NCBI RefSeq assembly: GCF_900090225.1
Contig: NZ_FMHY01000002.1
Coordinates: 62,001-126,000, forward strand
Reading direction: 5' to 3'
DNA length: 64,000 bases
DNA from: Micromonospora eburnea
GTDB taxonomy: Bacteria; Actinomycetota; Actinomycetes; Mycobacteriales; Micromonosporaceae
Below the pieces are notes generated by a model. It was not told where the DNA came from and ran no database searches. It worked only from the letters and a program-made list of their open reading frames with translations. Positions 1-7,098 of this stretch are shown here, in pieces (position 1 is the stretch's first letter; every line of letters begins with the position of its first letter). A program made the translations under genes and the position numbers.

Positions 1-1
1 C

Positions 2-175
2 TACCTGCGCTACGACGACGACTCGGTGGTGATCCTGCCGATCGCGGCCGGCTCGCTGATCCTGCTCGAACGGATGACCACCGCGTACCCCCGCTACCAC
101 AGCGTCGTCGGCAACAGCTGGGGCTGGGGCCGTGGTAGCACCGTCCGGGGCGGCGGCCCCGGCGCTGGGAAGTAG
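2..175 (+). CDS. DUF4247-like protein, 3' part only
   Basis: Only the last 57 codons are inside the window, so the start and main domain are not visible. The visible end reads as an acidic YDDDS stretch, a hydrophobic segment (VVILPIAAGSLILLE), and a Gly/Arg-rich tail closing on GGGPGAGK. That tail and the position just upstream of DUF350 and an aminopropyltransferase match the actinobacterial DUF4247 cluster as I remember it. Function unknown. Thirty bases separate it from the DUF350 gene, so it is probably co-transcribed. The family call rests on a short tail and neighbours. Confidence 0.6.
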   Translation, partial: YLRYDDDSVVILPIAAGSLILLERMTTAYPRYHSVVGNSWGWGRGSTVRGGGPGAGK

Positions 176-205
176 CCCGTCCGACCCCTCACCCTGGAGT
201 TCCCT

Positions 206-628
206 GTGCGGCACCTTGTCACCGATCTGCTGGTCACCCTCGCCTACGGTGTGGTCGGCGTCATCCTGATGGGCATCGGCTACCTTCTGGTCGACCTGGC
301 CACCCCGGGCCGGCTCAACCAGCTCATCTGGACCGAGCGCAACCGCAACGCGGCACTGCTGCTCGTCTCCAACCTGGCCGGGGTCGGCGTCATCGTGGTC
401 GCCGCGATCGTCGCCAGCGCCGACGACTTCGTGCTCGGCCTGGTCGGCGCGGCCGCGTACGGGATCCTCGGTCTGGTCATCATGGCGGCCGCCTTCGTGC
501 TGCTGGACGTGGCCACCCCCGGCAAGCTCGGCGAGCTGCTGGTCGACGCCGAGCCGCACCCGGCGGTCTGGGTCTCCGCCATCGTGCACCTGGCCACCGG
601 CGCGATCATCGCCGCCGCGATCATCTGA
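206..628 (+). CDS. DUF350 membrane protein
   Basis: A 140-residue hydrophobic protein with about four membrane segments arranged as two similar halves: each half has a Gly-rich helix running into LVDLATPGRL or LLDVATPGKL (roughly residues 15-37 and 88-112). This internal duplication is typical of DUF350. Biochemical role unknown. The GTG start is preceded by CTGGAG. Its TGA stop overlaps the ATG of the aminopropyltransferase gene (ATGA at 625-630 region), so the two are translationally coupled, and the upstream gene looks like DUF4247. The family repeatedly sits beside such aminopropyltransferases, suggesting a shared membrane process. Confidence 0.85.
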   Translation: MRHLVTDLLVTLAYGVVGVILMGIGYLLVDLATPGRLNQLIWTERNRNAALLLVSNLAGVGVIVVAAIVASADDFVLGLVGAAAYGILGLVIMAAAFVLLDVATPGKLGELLVDAEPHPAVWVSAIVHLATGAIIAAAII

Positions 629-2256
629 TGCCCGGCGGCGAGCAGGCGGTCGGGCCCGCGCCCGAGCCGACGTACCCGGGAGAGGGCGTGACCACCGACG
701 TGCCGGCGCGGCCGGGCTGGCGGCCGGCCCGCGCGGCGGTACTGCTCGCGGTCTTCGTCTGCGCGGCCTGCGGCCTGGTGTACGAGCTGGCGCTGGTCGC
801 CCTGGGCAGCTACCTGATCGGGGACGCGGTCGGCCAGGCGTCGATCGTGCTCGGGGTGATGGTCTTCGCGATGGGCGTCGGTGCGCTCGTCGCCAAGCCG
901 TTGCAGTCCCGGGCCGCCGCCGCGTTCGCCGCGATCGAGCTGGCCCTGGCCCTGCTCGGCGGGCTGTCCGTGCTCGGTCTCTACGCCGCCTTCGCCTGGC
1001 TCGACCTGTACGGGCCGGCGCTGGTCGGCACCGCGTTCGTGCTCGGCCTGCTGATCGGCGCGGAGATCCCGCTGCTGATGGTGCTGCTGCAACGCATCCG
1101 CGCGCAGTCGGCCGGCGACGCGGTGGCCGACCTGTTCGCCGCCGACTACGTCGGCGCGCTGCTCGGCGGGCTGGCCTTCCCGTTCCTGCTGATGCCGGTC
1201 TTCGGCCAGCTCAAGGGTGCGCTGGTGGTCGGCGCGGTGAACGCCGTCGCCGGCCTCGCGCTGGTCTGCACCGTGTTCCGGGCCGACCTCGGCCGCCGGG
1301 CGCGGCTCGCGCTGGGCGCCGGCTCCGTGGTGGTCGCCCTCTGCCTCGGGTACGCCTGGATCACCGCCGCCGACTTCGAGGTGACCGCGCGGCAGCAGCT
1401 CTACCGCGACCCGGTGGTGCACGCCGAACGCAGCCGCTACCAGGAGATCGTGTTGACCCGGTCGGTGCGGGAGATCGGCCATTCCGACACCGACCTGCGG
1501 CTCTTCCTCAACGGCGACCTCCAGTTCAGTTCCGTCGACGAGTACCGCTACCACGAGTCGCTGGTGCATCCGGCGATGCGGGGCCCGCGCGGCGAGGTGC
1601 TGCTGCTCGGCGCCGGTGACGGGCTGGCGCTTCGGGAGATCCTCAAGTACCCGGACGTGCGCCGGGTGACCCTGGTCGACCTCGACCCGGCGGTGGTGCG
1701 GCTGGCGACCAGCGAGCCGCAGCTACGCGAACTCAACCACCACTCGCTCGCCGACCCCCGGGTCCGGGTGCTCAACCTGGACGCGTTCGGCTGGCTGCGT
1801 ACCGCCACGGAACGCTTCGACGTGGTGATCGCCGACCTGCCCGACCCGGACGAGACGGCCACCGCCAAGCTCTACACGATCGAGTTCTACGCGCTGGTCC
1901 GCTCGGTGCTCGGCGAGGGCGGGCGGCTGGTGGTGCAGTCCGGTTCGCCGTACTTCGCGCCCCGGGCGTACTGGTCGATCGAGCGGTCGGTACGCGAGGC
2001 CGGCTTCGCCACCGTGCCGTACCACGTGGACGTGCCGAGCTTCGGCGACTGGGGGTTCGTGCTCGCCGCGCCCGGTGTCAGCGCGCCGCCGCTGGAACTG
2101 CCCGCCGACGCCCCGCCGCTGCGCTTCCTCACCCCGCCGGTGCTGGCCGCGGCGGCCAGCTTTCCCGCCGACCGGGCCCGGCTGGACGTGCCAGCCTCCA
2201 CGTTGTTGCAGCCCAGGGTGCTGGAGTATGCCCGCGCGGAGTGGCGCGGGTACTGA
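628..2256 (+). CDS. Membrane-anchored polyamine aminopropyltransferase (spermidine synthase-like)
   Basis: 542 residues. The N-terminal half (about 30-250) is a run of about seven membrane helices; the C-terminal half is a spermidine-synthase/methyltransferase fold. The cofactor-binding loop LLGAGDG is near residue 325, followed by the acidic VTLVDLDP, then DLPDPDETATAKLYTIEFY, the signature around the catalytic and diamine-binding acidic residues. The family moves an aminopropyl group from decarboxylated S-adenosylmethionine to a diamine; the real acceptor of the membrane-fused form is not established. It starts inside the DUF350 stop codon, so it is the last gene of that operon. Confidence 0.85.
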   Translation: MPGGEQAVGPAPEPTYPGEGVTTDVPARPGWRPARAAVLLAVFVCAACGLVYELALVALGSYLIGDAVGQASIVLGVMVFAMGVGALVAKPLQSRAAAAFAAIELALALLGGLSVLGLYAAFAWLDLYGPALVGTAFVLGLLIGAEIPLLMVLLQRIRAQSAGDAVADLFAADYVGALLGGLAFPFLLMPVFGQLKGALVVGAVNAVAGLALVCTVFRADLGRRARLALGAGSVVVALCLGYAWITAADFEVTARQQLYRDPVVHAERSRYQEIVLTRSVREIGHSDTDLRLFLNGDLQFSSVDEYRYHESLVHPAMRGPRGEVLLLGAGDGLALREILKYPDVRRVTLVDLDPAVVRLATSEPQLRELNHHSLADPRVRVLNLDAFGWLRTATERFDVVIADLPDPDETATAKLYTIEFYALVRSVLGEGGRLVVQSGSPYFAPRAYWSIERSVREAGFATVPYHVDVPSFGDWGFVLAAPGVSAPPLELPADAPPLRFLTPPVLAAAASFPADRARLDVPASTLLQPRVLEYARAEWRGY

Positions 2257-2391
2257 CCGGACCGGCAGAGTGTCCACGTGTTCTACGACGGTGTGACTCT
2301 CCGTCGGGCCGCGCGGCGGGTCCGGTTCTCGTGCCGTGCCCACCTCGTCCGCGCTGGCTACGGTGGTCGTGTGATCTAGGGAAGGAGAATC

Positions 2392-3201
2392 ATGGTCGAT
2401 ACCTCGGGAGGGCCGCCGCCCCGCGTCCGTCCGGGCGTGGTGACGGCCTCCAGTTGGCTGCTCATCGTCGTCGCCGCCACCCAGGTGGTGAATCTGATCC
2501 TGACGTTGTCCACCATCGGCACGCTTCGGGAAGCGCTGCGAGAGGCATACCGGGGCACCAGCGCCGAGCCGGCGGCTGATTTCGCCGCCGGGATCGCGAT
2601 CGCCGGGGGTGTCATCTCCCTGCTGATCGCGATCGGGCTCGTCGTCCTCGCCCTGCTCAACAACCAGGGGAAGAACGGCTCCCGGATCACCACCTGGGTG
2701 CTGGGCGGCATCCTGTTCTGCTGCATGGGCTTCGGCCTGGTGGGCAACGCGAGCGGCGGGCTGGCGAACGGCAGTTCGACCAGCGGCGACCTGCCGAGCA
2801 GCCAGGAGGTCCAGCGCCGGTTGGAGGAGGCGCTGCCGTCCTGGTACGGCCCGCTCACCACCGCGATCAGCGTGCTGGCCCTGCTGTCCGTGCTGACCGC
2901 CCTGATCCTGCTGGCCCTGCCGAAGTCGAACGAGTTCTTCCGCAAGCCGCAGCCGGTTTGGGAGCCCCCGGTGCCCGGCGCCGCCTACCCGGGCTACCCG
3001 CCGGCGCCCGGCTATCCACAGACTCCGGGCTACCCGCAGACCCCGGGCCAGCCGCCGGCTCCCGGCTACCCGCCGGCCGGCGGTCAGCCGGGTCAGCCCG
3101 GTCAGCCGGGTCAGCCGGGTCAGCCCGGTCAGCCCGGTCAGCCGGGGCAGCCGGGGCAGCCGGGACCCGGCGGGCATCCCGAGCCGCCCTCGGGAAGTTG
3201 A
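2392..3201 (+). CDS. Membrane protein with Pro/Gly/Gln-rich C-terminal tail
   Basis: 269 residues; GGGAAGGAG precedes the ATG. Four hydrophobic segments can be seen (about 15-38, 65-90, 98-118, 160-182), then from about residue 190 a low-complexity tail of PGYP units followed by QPG tripeptides (9-bp DNA repeats near 3085-3165). The next gene has the same plan with a different repeat, so the two are probably tandem paralogues. No enzyme motif is visible and I do not recognise a function. The tail could vary in length by replication slippage. Confidence 0.75.
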   Translation: MVDTSGGPPPRVRPGVVTASSWLLIVVAATQVVNLILTLSTIGTLREALREAYRGTSAEPAADFAAGIAIAGGVISLLIAIGLVVLALLNNQGKNGSRITTWVLGGILFCCMGFGLVGNASGGLANGSSTSGDLPSSQEVQRRLEEALPSWYGPLTTAISVLALLSVLTALILLALPKSNEFFRKPQPVWEPPVPGAAYPGYPPAPGYPQTPGYPQTPGQPPAPGYPPAGGQPGQPGQPGQPGQPGQPGQPGQPGQPGPGGHPEPPSGS

Positions 3202-3273
3202 CGCTCCGATAACAGCGACGCCGACGATCCCTCCGAGTAGGTTGCAAGCCGACGCCTACCGGAGGGATCTGTC

Positions 3274-4101
3274 GTGTCGTATCCCGTTCAGGCACCGCCC
3301 CGCCGCCCGGGGGCGGTCGTCTCGGCAGCGGCGGTGCTGCTGCTGATGGCGGCCGGCGCCGTGGCGTACGCGGTCGCCAACCTGCTCATCACGGGTGGCA
3401 CGGTGGACCGGTTCCGCGCGGCGGCGTCCGGGACCGGAGCCGACGGCGGCGAGATCGACACCGTCGTGTCACTGCTGCGCGCCTCCACCACGCTGGCGGC
3501 CGTGCTCGGCGTGCTCATCGCGCTGGTGCTCGTCGGGCTCGCCCTCGGCCTGCTCTCCGGCCGCTCCGGCGCCCGCACGACCACCTGGGTCGTCTCGGGG
3601 CTGGGCCTGTTCTGCGGCTGCTGCGGCCTGGCGATACTGGTCGGTCAGCGGGCCGCCCCGCTGCGTCTCGGCGCCGACGAGCAGGTCACCGCCGATCTGC
3701 TCGCCCTCGTCGGCGAGGCGTACCCGGCCTGGTGGATTCCGCTGAACGCGGCCGTGTCGGTGGCGCAGCTCCTCGGGTACGTGGTGGTCGCCGCGCTGCT
3801 GGCCCTCCCCGCGGCCGGTGCGTTCTTCCGTCGCCCCGCGCCCGCCGCGCCGCCCTCCGGCCCGATGCCTCCGGCCGGCCCGATGCCTCCGGCCGGTCCC
3901 ATGCCTCCGGCCGGGCCGACCAACGTCGGAGCCGGTCCGGGCTACGGTCCGTCGGCTGCCGCCTCGGCCCCGCCGTCCTACGGCCCGCCGTCGGGCGCCA
4001 CTCCGCCGGCCTACGGGTCCCCGTCGCCCTGGGCGGCCCCGCCCGGGTCGCCGGGCACCCTTCCGCCCACGTCGACCCCACCCCAGGAGGACCGGCCGTG
4101 A
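3274..4101 (+). CDS. Membrane protein with Pro-rich tail, paralogue of preceding gene
   Basis: 275 residues from a GTG start with GGAGGGAT upstream. It has the same layout as the preceding gene: a short N-terminus, four hydrophobic segments (about 15-38, 72-95, 105-125, 160-190), then a tail with GPMPPA repeats and PPSYGPPS-like stretches. Segments such as TTTWVVSGLGLFCGCCGL match TTWVLGGILFCCMGFGL of the neighbour, which supports duplication. Its stop overlaps the GTG of the SDR gene by four bases (GTGA at 4098). Function unknown. Confidence 0.75.
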   Translation: MSYPVQAPPRRPGAVVSAAAVLLLMAAGAVAYAVANLLITGGTVDRFRAAASGTGADGGEIDTVVSLLRASTTLAAVLGVLIALVLVGLALGLLSGRSGARTTTWVVSGLGLFCGCCGLAILVGQRAAPLRLGADEQVTADLLALVGEAYPAWWIPLNAAVSVAQLLGYVVVAALLALPAAGAFFRRPAPAAPPSGPMPPAGPMPPAGPMPPAGPTNVGAGPGYGPSAAASAPPSYGPPSGATPPAYGSPSPWAAPPGSPGTLPPTSTPPQEDRP

Positions 4102-4907
4102 CCGATGCGACCCGATCCGCCCCGCACCGCGCGTTGATCACCGGTGCCAGCCTCGGCATCGGCGAGGCGTTCGCCCGTCGGCTCGCCGCGGACGGGTGGG
4201 ACCTGGTCCTGGTGGCCCGGGATGCCGGCCGGCTCGACGCCACCGCCGCCGAACTGGACGCCCGGTACGGCTGCCGGGTCGAGAGCATCGCCGCCGATCT
4301 GTCCACCGAAGACGGCTGCGCCACGGTGGAGCGCCGGCTCGTCGCCGATCCGCCGATCGGCCTGCTGGTGAACAACGCCGGGACCAGCCTCAACACTCCG
4401 TTCGTCCGGTCGACCGTCGAGGATGAGGCCCGGCTGATCCGGCTGAACGTGCTGGCGGTGCTGCGACTGACCCATGCGGCGCTCGAACCGATGATTCGGC
4501 GAGGCAACGGGGCAGTGATAAATGTCTCTTCCGTTGCAGGTTTCGGCGTGCCGATGCCGGGTTCGACCTACTCGGCCAGCAAGGCGTGGGTCACGAATTT
4601 CAGTGAGTCGATCGGCCAATCGGTGGCGCCGCTGGGGGTGCGGGTGATGGCCCTGTGCCCCGGCTACACCCGTACCGGCTACCACGAGCGCGCCGGCATC
4701 GACATGTCGCGTACGCCGGCCTGGATGTGGCTGCGGGCCGACGACGTGGTCGACGAAGGGCTGCGTGACCTGCGAAAAGGCAAACTGGTCAGCGTGCCGA
4801 GCTGGAAGTACAAGGTGGCCGTCGCGGGTCTGCGGCACGCGCCCCGACGGCTGCTGCGCGGCGTCTCCCGGGACACCAGGGGGCGGGTCGCGGGCGACGC
4901 CGACTGA
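4098..4907 (+). CDS. Short-chain dehydrogenase/reductase
   Basis: 269 residues starting at GTG 4098 with CAGGAGG at 4084-4090. The open frame runs further upstream, but that part is a shadow of the membrane protein gene. Classical SDR marks are present: TGASLGIGEA (cofactor loop, about residues 14-23), NNAG near 92, catalytic Ser in NVSSVAG near 140, and YSASK near 155. It should oxidise or reduce a small hydroxy/keto substrate with NAD(P)H; the substrate cannot be told. The C-terminal half is basic (RHAPRRLLRG). It is coupled to the membrane-protein gene by overlap. Confidence 0.88.
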   Translation: MTDATRSAPHRALITGASLGIGEAFARRLAADGWDLVLVARDAGRLDATAAELDARYGCRVESIAADLSTEDGCATVERRLVADPPIGLLVNNAGTSLNTPFVRSTVEDEARLIRLNVLAVLRLTHAALEPMIRRGNGAVINVSSVAGFGVPMPGSTYSASKAWVTNFSESIGQSVAPLGVRVMALCPGYTRTGYHERAGIDMSRTPAWMWLRADDVVDEGLRDLRKGKLVSVPSWKYKVAVAGLRHAPRRLLRGVSRDTRGRVAGDAD

Positions 4908-5074
4908 CCCCGGGGCGGGTCGGATGTGCTTCGCGGCAACGGTGTCGGCCGGCGCGACCCGGGTGGACGGTCGCACAGCGTAGTCGGATATAGCCACCCT
5001 TCGGTCGCCCGCAGGGTTGACCCACGGCGGACCCGACACACACCTCCCAGAGTTGCGCAGTACCCTCTATCGCC

Positions 5075-5614
5075 ATGGGGGACCACGACGACCTGCGTAA
5101 ATTCATCACCGACCTGGCTGTGGTCCACGGACGCGTGGTGCTCTCATCGGGCCGTGAGGCGGACTGGTACGTCGACCTGCGTCGCGTCACGCTCCATCAC
5201 CGGGCGGCGCCGTTGGTCGGCCGGGTGATGTGTGACCTCACCGCCGACTGGGCACACGACGCGGTCGGTGGACTGACCCTCGGGGCCGATCCCGTCGCGG
5301 CGGCGATGCTGCACGCGTCGGCCGAGACCGACCGGCCGCTGGACGCGTTCGTGGTCCGCAAGGCGGGTAAGGCGCACGGTCTCCAGCGGCGTATCGAGGG
5401 GCCGGACGTGGCAGGTCGCCGGGTCCTGGCGGTCGAGGACACCTCGACCACCGGCGGCAGTGTGTTGGCCGCGGTCGAGGCGTTGCGTGAGGCCGGGGCC
5501 GACGTGGTCGGAGTGGCGGTTATTGTTGATCGAGGCGCCGGCGACGCGGTGCGAGCCGCCGGCCTGCCGTATCGGGCAGCCTATACGTTGGCTGACCTCG
5601 GCCTTGTGGCGTAA
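5075..5614 (+). CDS. pyrE: Orotate phosphoribosyltransferase
   Basis: 179 residues. It should join orotate and PRPP to give OMP in pyrimidine synthesis. The PRPP-binding motif VEDTSTTGGS is at about residues 120-129; the DWYVDLRRVTLHHRA stretch near residue 30 and VRKAGKAHGLQRRIEG near 92 also fit the family. Length is normal. It appears monocistronic; the nearest partner is an ArsR gene 66 bases on. A possible -10 (TACCCT, 5061-5066) lies eight bases before the ATG and there is no clear Shine-Dalgarno site, so the mRNA may be leaderless (inference). Confidence 0.93.
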   Translation: MGDHDDLRKFITDLAVVHGRVVLSSGREADWYVDLRRVTLHHRAAPLVGRVMCDLTADWAHDAVGGLTLGADPVAAAMLHASAETDRPLDAFVVRKAGKAHGLQRRIEGPDVAGRRVLAVEDTSTTGGSVLAAVEALREAGADVVGVAVIVDRGAGDAVRAAGLPYRAAYTLADLGLVA

Positions 5615-5680
5615 AAGTTTGCCGATTCGGATCTGCTGATATGCAGGCGGATCGATGCTGCTGGTGGAAGGATGGAATAC

Positions 5681-6049
5681 GTGGGAACTGCGTTGGCTGA
5701 AATGACCATGCCTCAGATCTCGCCGCTCGCCGGCGAGCCAATCGAACGGGCCGATGCCGAGCGGCTCGCGGGGGTGCTGAAGGCCCTCGCCGACCCCGCC
5801 CGGCTGCGGCTGCTCAGCCTGATCCAGTCGGCACCCGAGGGAGAGGCGTGCGTGTGTGACCTCACCGCACCGCTCGGCCTTTCCCAGCCGACGGTCAGTC
5901 ACCACCTGCGCATCCTCACCGAGGCCGGCTTGCTGGAGCGGGAGAAGCGCGGTGTCTGGGCGTACTACCGGCTGGTGCCGACCGCGATCGCCACGATCGC
6001 GGACCTGCTCACCCCGCCGCGAAAGCGGGCCACCAAGAAGGCCCGCTGA
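5681..6049 (+). CDS. ArsR/SmtB-family transcriptional regulator
   Basis: 122 residues from GTG 5681; an ATG at 5672 is possible but would sit against the GGAAGG site. A winged helix-turn-helix spans about 25-105. The CVCDLT motif precedes the recognition helix SQPTVSHHLRILTEAG, the position of the alpha-3 metal/metalloid-binding cysteines of ArsR and CmtR-type sensors, and EKRGVWAYYRL is the wing. Likely a repressor released by a metal(loid), but no transporter or reductase gene is next to it, so the target is unknown. A strong terminator follows. Confidence 0.85.
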   Translation: MGTALAEMTMPQISPLAGEPIERADAERLAGVLKALADPARLRLLSLIQSAPEGEACVCDLTAPLGLSQPTVSHHLRILTEAGLLEREKRGVWAYYRLVPTAIATIADLLTPPRKRATKKAR

Positions 6050-6163
6050 AACCGGACGCGCCCGAGGTCCGGTTGGCTGACGGGTGGCGTACCAGGGGTG
6101 GCGCCACCACTGGACGGTGACGGCTGTCCGTCATCCGTGCCATCCGTAGATCGAAAAGCCGTT

Positions 6164-6202
6164 GCTGATGGCCGGTCCCACATCAGGGGACCGGCCATCA
6201 GC
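6164..6202. terminator. Bidirectional hairpin between arsR-like and DedA genes
   Basis: A perfect 16-bp inverted repeat (left arm 6164-6179, right arm 6187-6202, 7-base loop) lies between two converging genes. There is no T-tract, as is common in high-GC actinomycetes. It probably ends transcription from both sides. Confidence 0.85.
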
Positions 6203-6233
6203 GCTGTCGGTAGAGGCCCGTACGGGCCCTGAA

Positions 6234-7049
6234 TCAGCGGCGGTGCTGGCCGCGCCGGCCGCGCCGCGGGTCGTCGTCGTCCCCGGACTCCCGCCGGATC
6301 GCCTCGGCGGTGCCGGCCGCGCTGGCCGCGGCGACCACCGTGACCGCCTCGCCGCGCTTGCGCGCGCGCCGGTCACGGAGGAACTCGAAGAAGATCGGCA
6401 GTACCGAAATCACGACGATCAGGGCGACCACCGGCAGGATGTACCGGTCGATCTTGTCGCCGATCGCGTTGTAGATCTGGTCGGCGAGCAGGTAACCGAC
6501 CAGCAGGATGCCGTCCACCCAGAGGATCGCGCCGACCACGTTCCAGATAAAGAACTGCCGGGCCGGCATGCCGAGCACGCCGGCCACCGGGTTGAGGAAG
6601 GTCCGCACGATCGGAATGAAGCGGGCCAGCACGACCGCCTTCGCCGGGCCGAACTTCTGGAAGTAGTACTCGGCCTTCTCCACGTACTCCCGCTTGAACA
6701 GGCGGGAGTTGGGCTTGTCGAACATCTGCCGGCCGTACCGGGCGCCGAGCCAGTGGCCGAGCTGGGCACCGGCGATCGCGCAGAGCGGCCCGCCGATCAG
6801 CAGCGCGATCAGGTTCAGCCGGGTGCCGGCGCCGAAGATCGCGTCCGCCACCGGCGAGGCGGCCACCCCCGCCAGGAAGAGCAGCGAGTCACCGGGGAAG
6901 AAGAAGCCGACCAGCAGGCCGGTCTCGGCGAAGAGGATCGCCCAGACACCGAACAACCCGAAGGTGTGGATCAGGTCCTTCGGGTCGAGCGGGTTCAGGG
7001 CGACACTCTCGGAGAGCAGCCGGGTCTTCTCTGCTGTGTCCACGGCCAC
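6234..7049 (-). CDS. DedA-family membrane protein
   Basis: About 271 residues from GTG 7049. An in-frame extension upstream is possible but would overlap the pnkp end. Family marks: FAETGLLVGFFFPGDSLLF near residue 40, GAQLGHWLGARYG near 105, and the GARFIP-like ARFIPIVRTFLNPVAG near 150, with FIWNVVGAILW after it. Four or five membrane helices are visible, and the C-terminus is a charged Arg/Asp tail. DedA proteins are linked to membrane-lipid flipping and proton-motive-force maintenance. The start codon is uncertain because no clear ribosome site is seen. Confidence 0.85.
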   Translation of the reverse strand: MAVDTAEKTRLLSESVALNPLDPKDLIHTFGLFGVWAILFAETGLLVGFFFPGDSLLFLAGVAASPVADAIFGAGTRLNLIALLIGGPLCAIAGAQLGHWLGARYGRQMFDKPNSRLFKREYVEKAEYYFQKFGPAKAVVLARFIPIVRTFLNPVAGVLGMPARQFFIWNVVGAILWVDGILLVGYLLADQIYNAIGDKIDRYILPVVALIVVISVLPIFFEFLRDRRARKRGEAVTVVAAASAAGTAEAIRRESGDDDDPRRGRRGQHRR

Positions 7050-7098
7050 AAAGGGTACCCGGGTCCGGTCCGGCGCCACGCCGGACCGGACGTACCGG

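Noticed and set aside
280..1569. 429-codon open frame on the minus strand
   Set aside because: Antisense shadow of DUF350 and the aminopropyltransferase, both of which have clear families and a start/stop overlap.
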